The notes under the pieces were generated by a model that was given only the letters and a program-made list of their open reading frames with translations, had not been told where the DNA came from and made no database searches. DNA of 64,000 nt from Fulvivirgaceae bacterium JP3-4 (lineage in GTDB: Bacteria; Bacteroidota; Bacteroidia; Cytophagales; Cyclobacteriaceae), in NCBI GenBank assembly GCA_029309925.1, contig JARKND010000005.1:930001-994000 (forward strand), given 5' to 3'. Shown here piece by piece: positions 26,878 to 34,212 of the stretch. Position numbers and translations under genes: made by a program. Numbering within the stretch: position 1 is the stretch's first letter; every line of letters starts with the position of its first letter.

Positions 26878-26907
26878 TCGTCAGACCACGAGGCGTGGTC
26901 GGACGAC
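26873..26907 (+). repeat. REP palindrome, right copy
   Basis: This copy is identical over 35 bases to the left one, in opposite orientation. It begins inside the transposase stop codon. The following bases (CTTCGTGTCTTGGTG, CCCTGGTGGCT) resemble another repeat family seen at 42062-42152. Confidence 0.95.
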
Positions 26908-26938
26908 TGTGCAGCTTCGTGTCTTGGTGCCCTGGTGG

Positions 26939-28207
26939 CTACCTTACTGCACGTTGAAAGATCTCGGCAAACCGAAACACATCTTCAAAACTATTATACA
27001 ACGGTACGGGTGCCACGCGGATTACATTCGGCTCGCGCCAGTCTGCGATCACACCTTCGCGCGTCAGCTTCTGAAAAACTTTTCTGCCATTCTGCAACAT
27101 AAATATCGAAAGCTGGCAACCGCGTTCTTTTGGATCTGACGGTGTAAGGATTCTGAAATATTTTCTGTCCTTATTTATTTCGTTCAACAAAAATTCCAAA
27201 TAGCCTGTGAGGAGTTTGCTTTTCGCCACGAGGTTCTTTATTCCGGCCTGATCAAAAATTTCCATCGATGCGAGGTGTGCTGCCCCTTGCAGGATCGGGA
27301 AGTTGGAGAGTTGCCAGCCATCAACGCCTTCCATCGGCACGAATCCTTTCTTCATTTGAAACCTTTCCTTCTCGTTGTGGCCCCACCAGCCACTGAATCG
27401 CGGCAGTTGGAAATTTCTCCCATGCCGCTCGTGCACGAAAGCTCCGGCAATGGCACCGGGCCCTGCGTTCAGATACTTATAGCTGCACCACACAGCAAAG
27501 TCTACGTTGTCTTTGTGAAGATTCAACGCAACGTTTCCCACAGCGTGCGCCAGATCAAACCCAACGATAGCGCCAGCTTCATGACCCGCAGTGGTGATGG
27601 CAGGAATGTTGAAGAACTGACCCGTATAGTATTGAACTCCGCCAAAGATTACCAGGGCAAGTTCATCGGCATTTTCCCGGATTGCCTGAAGGATGTCTTC
27701 TGTGCGAAGGTAACTTTCACCATTCCTTGGCTTGAGTTCGATGAGAGCTTCGTCAGTCGTATATCCATGGAACTTCAGCTGAGTTTCAAATGCATATTGA
27801 TCGGACGAGAATGCTCCCGACTCGGTAAGAATTTTGAACCGCTGCTTTGTCGGTCTGTAGAACGACACCATCATCAGGTGTAGGTTTACGGTGAGCTGAT
27901 TCATTGCCACTACCTCTGTCGGTTTGCCACCAACAATTTTTGCAAGCGATTTCTTGGAGAACTTGTGGTAGTACAGCCATGGTCTGCGGGAATGAACATG
28001 ACCCTCAACACCAAGCTTTGCCCAGTCATCAAGTTCTTCGTTCACAAACTTCTTCGTGGTCTTTGGCTGAAGTCCGAGTGAGTTCCCCGTAAGATAAATC
28101 GATGTCTTTCCGTTCACCTTCGGAATGAGGAATTGCGAGCGATAGGACTTCAGGGTGTCGCGTTTATCGAGAGACCTTGCAAAGGCTAAGGAGTTTTCAA
28201 ACTTCAT
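26939..28207 (-). CDS. kynU: Kynureninase
   Basis: This PLP enzyme cleaves 3-hydroxykynurenine (or kynurenine) to 3-hydroxyanthranilate (or anthranilate) and alanine. The 422-residue length is normal. Conserved blocks include SIYLTGNSLGLQP near the N-terminus, MNQLTVNLHLMMVSFY, GFDLAHAVGN and the PLP-lysine motif CSYKYLNAGPG, plus FSGWWGHN and VDGWQLSNFPI. It lies 14 bases downstream of the alkylguanine-transferase gene in an operon that begins with the 3-hydroxyanthranilate dioxygenase. The stop codon is close to the right REP. Confidence 0.96.
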   Translation of the reverse strand: MKFENSLAFARSLDKRDTLKSYRSQFLIPKVNGKTSIYLTGNSLGLQPKTTKKFVNEELDDWAKLGVEGHVHSRRPWLYYHKFSKKSLAKIVGGKPTEVVAMNQLTVNLHLMMVSFYRPTKQRFKILTESGAFSSDQYAFETQLKFHGYTTDEALIELKPRNGESYLRTEDILQAIRENADELALVIFGGVQYYTGQFFNIPAITTAGHEAGAIVGFDLAHAVGNVALNLHKDNVDFAVWCSYKYLNAGPGAIAGAFVHERHGRNFQLPRFSGWWGHNEKERFQMKKGFVPMEGVDGWQLSNFPILQGAAHLASMEIFDQAGIKNLVAKSKLLTGYLEFLLNEINKDRKYFRILTPSDPKERGCQLSIFMLQNGRKVFQKLTREGVIADWREPNVIRVAPVPLYNSFEDVFRFAEIFQRAVR

Positions 28208-28221
28208 TTGTAAAACCGATG

Positions 28222-28698
28222 TTAAAATAGTTTCAACTGTTCGGAGAATGCTCCTTCGTGTTGGAGAAGCCAGATCTTGTTTTCAAGTCCGCCTCCGTAG
28301 CCCACCAGGTCTCCGTTTTTCCCAATGACTCGGTGGCAGGGAATGATGATCGCGATCGGGTTCTGACCATTTGCCAGCCCGACTGCCCGCACACTGTTGA
28401 TGTCGCCTACGTTGATTGCCAGGGCTTCGTAAGAGATTGTCTTCCCATAAGGAATGGCAGTCAACTCGTTCCATACCTTTTTCTGAAATTCAGAGCCCAC
28501 AGGGTCGACTTCAAGGTCAAAGAATTTTCTGCCCTCAAAAAAATATTCTTCAAGCTGCGCAATACATTGTTCAATGGCCGGAGTTGAAAGTTCTTCAAGC
28601 TTTGACGCCTTGTTAAAATTGACAACTGTGATCTTATCGTCCTTTGATTCGATCAGAAGTTGCCCGACAGGTGAGGAATAATATGCTCTTCCGGTCAT
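28222..28698 (-). CDS. ogt: Methylated-DNA--protein-cysteine methyltransferase
   Basis: The 158-residue suicide repair protein transfers alkyl groups from O6-alkylguanine to its own cysteine. The active-site motif IPCHRVIG has Cys121, and the conserved GSEFQKKVWNELTAIPYGKT and RAVGLANGQNPIAIIIPCHR helices are all visible. It lacks the Ada transcription-factor domains. It is sandwiched in the kynurenine operon, starting four bases after the dioxygenase stop and ending 14 bases before kynU, so it should be expressed with those genes. No metabolic reason for this is apparent from the sequence. Confidence 0.95.
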   Translation of the reverse strand: MTGRAYYSSPVGQLLIESKDDKITVVNFNKASKLEELSTPAIEQCIAQLEEYFFEGRKFFDLEVDPVGSEFQKKVWNELTAIPYGKTISYEALAINVGDINSVRAVGLANGQNPIAIIIPCHRVIGKNGDLVGYGGGLENKIWLLQHEGAFSEQLKLF

Positions 28699-28701
28699 CG
28701 A

Positions 28702-29229
28702 TCACACAAATCTGGGATCAGCTTCCATCACTGTTCCACACTTTTTACATGTTCTTAGTTCTTTAGAGCCGTAAAAATCGCGGAAGCGCGGAATAAAATC
28801 TTTTTCTATGTTTTCAAGGTGGAACCGGTACTCGTGGAGCTTGTTGTTGCATTTTTCGCAGAACCACATCAGGCCGTCCATCTCCGCGGTGGCGCGCTTG
28901 CACTCGATCACCAGCCCGATTGTATTGGCGGGCCGGATAGGTGAGTGTGGTGTATTCCCGGGCAGAAGAAACATATCGCCTTCGTTGATCGGAATCTCAA
29001 CTGCTTTCCCATCTTCCTGGATCTTCACAGTAATGTTCCCTTCCAATTGGTAATAGAGTTCTTCCGTCTCGTTAAAGTGGTAATCTTTACGCGCATTGGG
29101 ACCTGCCACAATCATCACAATGTAATCGCCCGCTTCGGCATAAAGATTTTTATTTCCAACCGGAGGTTTAAGCAGATCGCGGTTTTCAGTGATCCACTGT
29201 CTTAAGTTAAATGGTCTGCGGATTGCCAT
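28702..29229 (-). CDS. nbaC: 3-hydroxyanthranilate 3,4-dioxygenase
   Basis: This iron-dependent cupin opens the ring of 3-hydroxyanthranilate to 2-amino-3-carboxymuconate semialdehyde. Numbered from ATG 29229, the iron ligands fall at His51, Glu57 and His95, and the C-terminal rubredoxin-like site has Cys124, Cys127, Cys161 and Cys164. This agrees with the bacterial family and supports that start over the upstream in-frame Met at 29250. RPFNLRQWI at the N-terminus is characteristic. It is the first gene of the minus-strand operon (dioxygenase, ogt, kynU, then kmo beyond the transposase) and is divergent from the SDR gene, with about 130 bases between for both promoters. Confidence 0.96.
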   Translation of the reverse strand: MAIRRPFNLRQWITENRDLLKPPVGNKNLYAEAGDYIVMIVAGPNARKDYHFNETEELYYQLEGNITVKIQEDGKAVEIPINEGDMFLLPGNTPHSPIRPANTIGLVIECKRATAEMDGLMWFCEKCNNKLHEYRFHLENIEKDFIPRFRDFYGSKELRTCKKCGTVMEADPRFV

Positions 29230-29360
29230 GACATTAAAGTTATTGAACAACGCTTGAGAAGGTAGCCGAAAACTATTATTCCACCAGTGCGTTGCTCGGT
29301 TAAAACGTGGTTAAATTAACAACTTTGAAGGTATATTTACACGAATAAATAGCTTGAAAG

Positions 29361-30146
29361 ATGAATCTAAGTCTGCAGGGTAAAAAAGCGATTGTCTGCG
29401 GAAGCACTCAGGGCATAGGAAAAGCTTCGGCTGTTGAGCTTGCTTTGCTTGGTGCGGAAATAACACTGGTTGCCCGCAGTCAGGAGAAACTTCAGGAGGT
29501 TGTCAAGTCGCTGCCTGCAGACCAGGGACAAAAACATAATTTTCTGATTGCTGATTTTTCAGATTTAAACAGTGTGAAGTCTGCAATCAATTCCTTCATG
29601 GCTTCGAATAGCGCTCAGATTCTTGTCAACAACACGGGAGGGCCGCCAGGAGGGCCCGCGCTGGATGCATCTCTTGCAGATTTTTCTGCCGCATTTTCTG
29701 CCCACCTTTTGTGTAATCAGATTTTAGTACAGGCCATTGTGCCGGGCATGAAAAAGTCAGGCTATGGGAGGATCATCAATATCATTTCAACTTCGGTAAA
29801 AATTCCAATCCGCGGCCTCGGGGTTTCTAACACAATTCGCGGAGCCGTGGCCAACTGGTCGAAGACACTTTCGGTGGAACTTGCTCCTTTTGGTATCACC
29901 GTTAATAATGTACTTCCTGGTGCCAGCATGACAGCAAGGCTTGAATCCATCATTTCAGCGAAAGCAGAAAAGTCGGGAAGAAGTCGCGATGAAGTCATCA
30001 AAGAAATGGTTGCGGAAATTCCTGCCGGAAGAATTTCAGAGCCATCCGAGGTGGCCGCTGCAGTTGCTTTTCTCGCCACGCCAGCAGCGGGCTATATAAA
30101 CGGAGTCAATGTTCCCGTGGACGGAGGCCGGACAGGAAGTTTGTGA
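29361..30146 (+). CDS. Atypical short-chain dehydrogenase/reductase
   Basis: The 261-residue SDR has the NAD(P) motif CGSTQGIGKASA, the NNTGGPPGGPALD block (NAG equivalent) and the active-site Ser region RIINIISTS. Where classical SDRs have Tyr-x-x-x-Lys, the sequence reads GVSNTIRGAVANW, so neither catalytic Tyr nor Lys is obvious. This matches a known non-canonical BKR-like SDR subgroup. The C-terminus INGVNVPVDGG is standard. It is divergent from the kynurenine operon and overlaps the OmpA-family gene by one base, which suggests cotranscription. A role in tryptophan or aromatic catabolism is inferred from position only. Confidence 0.85.
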   Translation: MNLSLQGKKAIVCGSTQGIGKASAVELALLGAEITLVARSQEKLQEVVKSLPADQGQKHNFLIADFSDLNSVKSAINSFMASNSAQILVNNTGGPPGGPALDASLADFSAAFSAHLLCNQILVQAIVPGMKKSGYGRIINIISTSVKIPIRGLGVSNTIRGAVANWSKTLSVELAPFGITVNNVLPGASMTARLESIISAKAEKSGRSRDEVIKEMVAEIPAGRISEPSEVAAAVAFLATPAAGYINGVNVPVDGGRTGSL

Positions 30147-32227
30147 TGGCTATGCGCAGTATTGTTCCTTTACTTTTAATTACGTGTTTGTGTTCTGTGG
30201 CCGATGCCCAGATCCCGGTTTTACTTTTCGAAACATTCGACAACAATCGGTACGGCTGGTATGAACATGATACCCCTCAGCACAAAGTCGGGATTCATAA
30301 TGGTGAGTACGTGATCGAATCACCGGAGGGCGGCTGGATGACCTATGTCACTCCCTATATGGATCAGCGAAAGGATTTTTCCTTCGAAGCATCGTTCCGT
30401 CAGTCGACTGGCGAGCAGGACGCAGGGATGGGTTTCGTGTGGGGCCATGACGGCAAAGAGTTGTCAAACACCTTTACGTTTACAAGCAATGGTTATTACC
30501 GGATTGAAAGTTCAGACCCGGCCAGTGGCATCAATGGCGAATGGGTGCAGACTTCGCATGCAAAAAAGCTAGGCCAGGTTAACAAGCTGAAGCTCGAACA
30601 CAGGCAAGGCAAGATCTCGTACTATCTCAATGGAAAGCTCCTGACAACCACGAAAAATTTCAAGTGGCCGGGGAAGTATGTGGGCTTTGTCACCTACGGA
30701 AAGATGAAGCTGCACATCGATGACTTTATTCTCGGCCATGATATCAAAATCAACCTTCCGTCATTCGTGGATGCTGCGGGTGCCAAGGAGAACCTCGGGG
30801 CGAATGTCAACAGCAAGTATGACGAGGTAAGTCCAAAAATTTCTTCGGATGGTAAGACACTTTATTTTGGAAGGAAATTCAGCCCTGAAAATATTGGCGG
30901 TATTAAAGACAAAGAAGATATCTGGGAATCGCGTTCTGCTGATGGGAAGAATTGGTCGCGAAGTGTAAATCTTGGCGCGCCTGTGAATACACCAACATCA
31001 AATAATCTTATCGCGGTAAGCACTGATAACAACAGCTTACTTTTTCACGTGGCTGAAGGTTTTGCATTCATGCACCGTACTTCATCAGGCTGGTCACCGC
31101 TTGAAGATATCGGGGTTCGCTTTACCAATGAGTCGAATTTTCTCGAGGGTTGCCTTTCGGCAGATGGCAAGGCGATCGTATTTGTTGCAAAGATGCGCGA
31201 CAATGCCTTCTACCGGCCCAATGATCCCGAGCGGGATATTTATGTCTGTGTCAAAGATCAGTCGGGCAAATGGGGGCCACCGATACACACCGGTAAAGTG
31301 CTTAATTCTGCGGGCGATGAATATTCTCCTTTTCTCTCGGCAGATGGCCGGACGTTGTACTTTGCAACGAACGGCAGGCCCGGCTATGGAGATGTCGATA
31401 TTTTCATGTCGAAACGCCTCGGTGACGACTGGAGTACATGGTCGACTCCGGTGAACCTAGGCCTTGGCATTAACACAGTTGGTTTTGATGCGTACTACAC
31501 CCTGCCGGCTTCCGGCCAGTATGGTTACATGGTGAGTAATCTGAAAACGATCGGCCTTACCGACATCATTCGCTTTGAGTTACCCTTGTCAATTCGTCCC
31601 GATCCTGTCGTGCTCGTGCAGGGACGCGTGCTGAATTCGAAAACCAATCAGCCGTTGCAGGCGATGATCCGTTTTGATGATCTCTCGACTGGTAAGGAAG
31701 TTGGCGAGGCGCGGGTCGATCCCAAAACAGGTGAATACAGAATTGCACTTCCTGCAGGAAAAAATTATGGATACCATGCAGCTGCATCGGGTTTCCTCTC
31801 TGTAAGTGAAAATCTTGAATTGAAAAACCTGCGCGAATATTCTGAACTGACCAAAGACCTGATGCTTGTGCCGATTGAGATTGGGGAGTCTATACAATTG
31901 AAAAATGTGTTCTTTGTGCAAAGTAAGCCGCAGCTGATGCCGGAGTCTTATCCTGAATTGGATCGGCTCGTAAAGATCATGAAGGACAATCCTACAATCG
32001 AGATCGAGCTGAGTGGTCATACCGACAACCGAGGTGCCGCAAATGCAAATCTTGTTTTGTCGGAGCAGCGTGTTGAAGCAGTAAAAGAATATCTTATAGA
32101 GAAGGGGATTGCAGTCAAACGGATAACCGGTCGTGGCTATGGCGGTTCCAGACCAATCGCACCAAGCGATACAGAAGAAAATCGTCAGCGGAACAGAAGG
32201 GTGGAGTTTAAGATTGTGAAGAAGTAG
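30146..32227 (+). CDS. OmpA-family protein with PD40 repeats
   Basis: ATG 30146 overlaps the SDR stop (TGATG). The protein has a signal peptide ending near VADAQ, then a concanavalin-like beta-sandwich at about 30-190 (LFETFDNNRYGWYEHDTPQH, ISYYLNGKLL). WD40-like PD40 repeats follow at about 215-480 (SPKISSDGKTLYFGRKF, CLSADGKAIVFVAK, SPFLSADGRTLYFATNGRPG), then a carboxypeptidase-regulatory-like beta-sandwich (VLVQGRVLNSKTNQPLQAMI). The C-terminus is an OmpA peptidoglycan-binding domain (IELSGHTDNRGAANANLVLS, EQRVEAVKEYL, NRRVEFKI). It is probably a periplasm-facing, peptidoglycan-attached outer-membrane protein. Its place between an SDR and a dehydrogenase gene has no obvious metabolic explanation. 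Confidence 0.88.
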   Translation: MAMRSIVPLLLITCLCSVADAQIPVLLFETFDNNRYGWYEHDTPQHKVGIHNGEYVIESPEGGWMTYVTPYMDQRKDFSFEASFRQSTGEQDAGMGFVWGHDGKELSNTFTFTSNGYYRIESSDPASGINGEWVQTSHAKKLGQVNKLKLEHRQGKISYYLNGKLLTTTKNFKWPGKYVGFVTYGKMKLHIDDFILGHDIKINLPSFVDAAGAKENLGANVNSKYDEVSPKISSDGKTLYFGRKFSPENIGGIKDKEDIWESRSADGKNWSRSVNLGAPVNTPTSNNLIAVSTDNNSLLFHVAEGFAFMHRTSSGWSPLEDIGVRFTNESNFLEGCLSADGKAIVFVAKMRDNAFYRPNDPERDIYVCVKDQSGKWGPPIHTGKVLNSAGDEYSPFLSADGRTLYFATNGRPGYGDVDIFMSKRLGDDWSTWSTPVNLGLGINTVGFDAYYTLPASGQYGYMVSNLKTIGLTDIIRFELPLSIRPDPVVLVQGRVLNSKTNQPLQAMIRFDDLSTGKEVGEARVDPKTGEYRIALPAGKNYGYHAAASGFLSVSENLELKNLREYSELTKDLMLVPIEIGESIQLKNVFFVQSKPQLMPESYPELDRLVKIMKDNPTIEIELSGHTDNRGAANANLVLSEQRVEAVKEYLIEKGIAVKRITGRGYGGSRPIAPSDTEENRQRNRRVEFKIVKK

Positions 32228-32250
32228 GTTGTGCCTCGGTCAAAGGCTTT

Positions 32251-32362
32251 TAACGCAAAGGCGCTAAGTTGCAGAGTTCGCTGAGAATACAGATGATAAG
32301 CGTTAAAGCTAAGTCAGAGCACAGTATTACTTTGCGAACTTTTCTTCTCCGCCTTTGCGTTG
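32251..32362. repeat. Inverted repeat AACGCAAAGGCG / CGCCTTTGCGTT
   Basis: The 12-base arms at 32251-32262 and 32351-32362 are perfectly complementary and lie 88 bases apart, in the gap between the OmpA-type and dehydrogenase genes. It is one of several palindromic intergenic elements here. A role in transcript 3' ends is possible but not shown. Confidence 0.65.
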
Positions 32363-32406
32363 AAAAAACGTTACTACGAAGTACAGACATGATTAATCAA
32401 CTGTGA

Positions 32407-33849
32407 ATGCAAAAAATTCAAAATTACATTGACGGGAAGTTGGTCGATCCTCGTTCGGGAAACTTCCTTGACAATATCAATCCCGCTGAAGGAAAAGTAT
32501 ATAGCCTCATCCCGGACTCAGATGCCGGTGATGTCGCGGACGCGAACGCAGCTGCACAAAAAGCTTTTCCGGAATGGTCGGCAATGGCTGTTGAGAAACG
32601 ATCCGCAAACCTCTCGAAGATCGCAGACCTGATCGATCGTGATCTCGAGGCACTTGCAGTTGCTGAAAGCGTTGACCAGGGGAAACCAGTCAGCCTGGCA
32701 AGAGTTGTCGACATACCGAGAGCATCGGCCAACATGCGCTTCTTTGCGACTGGCGCGATCCACTTCGCGAGCGAGGCGCACATTACAGATCAGGAAGCTG
32801 TCAATTACACCACGCGAACACCAGTCGGAGTGGTTGGATGTATTTCGCCATGGAATCTTCCACTCTACTTGTTTACATGGAAAATTGCACCCGCGCTCGC
32901 AGCGGGTTGTACCGTAATTGCAAAGCCATCCGAGCTCACGCCCATGACTGCTTACCTGTTTTCCAAACTTTGCATCGAAGCAGGCCTGCCTCCTGGTGTC
33001 TTGAACATTCTTCATGGCCTTGGCGGCAAAGTCGGTCAGGCAATTATTGAACACCCCGGGATCACTGCCATCTCGTTCACTGGTGGAACCGTCACCGGGA
33101 AAAAGATCGCATCGACAGCAGCACCAATGTTTAAAAAGCTTTCGCTCGAACTGGGCGGAAAAAATCCGAACATCATTTTTGCTGACTGCGATTTTGAAAA
33201 AGCGTTGTCAACTTCAATCCAATCGTCATTTGCCAACCAGGGAGAGATCTGCCTGTGCGGTTCAAGGATATTTGTGGAGAGAAGCCTGTATCAGAAATTT
33301 GTAGACGCGTTTGTCGAACGATCAAAAAATCTGACGATTGGTGATCCAGCGGATGAAAAAACAAAAGTAGGGGCGCTCGTGTCGCAGGCACATATGGAAA
33401 AAGTTTTGTCATACATTGATCTGGCGCAAAAAGAAGGCGGAAGAATTTTAACTGGGGGAAAACAGGTCCGCGTGAGCGGAAGATGCGCGAACGGATTCTT
33501 CGTGGAGCCCACGGTGATCGTGGGACTTTCACATGAATGCAGAACAAACCAGGAAGAAATATTCGGACCGGTTGTCACCATCATGCCGTTCGACACGGAG
33601 GATGAAGTGCTTGCTTACGCAAACAGCACAACCTACGGACTTTCAGCAACCATCTGGACGGAAAATCTGAAACGCGCGCATCGCGTATCTGCGAGGGTTA
33701 AGAGTGGGATCATCTGGGTAAACTGCTGGCTGTTCCGCGACCTTCGGACGCCCTTCGGTGGAATGAAACAATCGGGCGTTGGCCGCGAAGGCGGATGGGA
33801 GGCGTTGAAGTTTTTTACAGAGACGAGGAATGTTTGTATTAAGCTGTGA
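32407..33849 (+). CDS. Aldehyde dehydrogenase, 2-aminomuconate-semialdehyde dehydrogenase type
   Basis: The 480-residue NAD-dependent aldehyde dehydrogenase has the catalytic Cys282 in NQGEICLCGSR and the general-base Glu in LSLELGGKNP. ISPWNLPLYLFTWKIAPALA is a signature of the ALDH8/2-aminomuconic-6-semialdehyde subgroup. Other motifs are FTGGTVTGKKIA and EEIFGPVV. The neighbourhood (kynureninase, KMO, 3-hydroxyanthranilate dioxygenase) supports the step 2-aminomuconate semialdehyde to 2-aminomuconate. The decarboxylase that would supply the substrate, and the upstream tryptophan dioxygenase and formamidase, are not in this window. Related betaine- or hydroxymuconate-aldehyde dehydrogenases cannot be fully excluded. 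Confidence 0.9.
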   Translation: MQKIQNYIDGKLVDPRSGNFLDNINPAEGKVYSLIPDSDAGDVADANAAAQKAFPEWSAMAVEKRSANLSKIADLIDRDLEALAVAESVDQGKPVSLARVVDIPRASANMRFFATGAIHFASEAHITDQEAVNYTTRTPVGVVGCISPWNLPLYLFTWKIAPALAAGCTVIAKPSELTPMTAYLFSKLCIEAGLPPGVLNILHGLGGKVGQAIIEHPGITAISFTGGTVTGKKIASTAAPMFKKLSLELGGKNPNIIFADCDFEKALSTSIQSSFANQGEICLCGSRIFVERSLYQKFVDAFVERSKNLTIGDPADEKTKVGALVSQAHMEKVLSYIDLAQKEGGRILTGGKQVRVSGRCANGFFVEPTVIVGLSHECRTNQEEIFGPVVTIMPFDTEDEVLAYANSTTYGLSATIWTENLKRAHRVSARVKSGIIWVNCWLFRDLRTPFGGMKQSGVGREGGWEALKFFTETRNVCIKL

Positions 33850-33884
33850 TGGTGGGCGTAGGTAGTTCATTGGTGTGCGCGCAT

Positions 33885-34175
33885 TGGCTGCAAGCTTCAA
33901 GCTTCAAGCTGCAAGCCAGTATGTGCGTTGACAACTCGCCAAGTCAAAAATTACCCTTTTTCTACCCCGGAGGGATGCAATATTGGTAGCCGGGGGTTTC
34001 AACCCTCGGTTAGATCGTAAACGAGATTTTGTGCCGACTGCCCGTGTTCTATGAAATCCGCACTGATCCAGCACATAATTCCATTGTACAATTTCGAGGT
34101 TCGTATCTCGCGCGGCATGAAACAACCTGAAACTTGCGGCCTGTAACTTGAAGCTTGCGACTTGAAGCTTATTTC
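33885..34175. repeat. Intergenic region with CAAGCTT-type repeats
   Basis: The 363-base gap before the S9 peptidase contains GCTGCAAGCTTCAAGCTTCA near 33889 and AACTTGAAGCTTGCGACTTG near 34147, which are imperfect inverted copies. Between them is a CCCCGGAGGGATGCAATATT / GTAGCCGGGGGTTTCAACCC unit of a kind widespread in Bacteroidota intergenic DNA. I see no gene. Confidence 0.55.
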
Positions 34176-34212
34176 CCAGCTTTTCCCTAACTTCCCATAA
34201 ACCATCAACCCT

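Larger units (their letters stand above)
26116..26907 (+). mobile_element. REP-RAYT-REP module
   Basis: A Y1/HUH transposase gene is bracketed by two identical REP palindromes in inverted orientation, spanning 792 bases. This is the standard arrangement of a REP-associated tyrosine transposase (RAYT) with its substrate hairpins. It lies between kynU and kmo and is antisense to both. Confidence 0.85.

Noticed and set aside
32518-33054. 178-residue minus-strand ORF inside the aldehyde dehydrogenase gene
   Set aside because: Antisense shadow of a strongly conserved enzyme; no recognisable motif.
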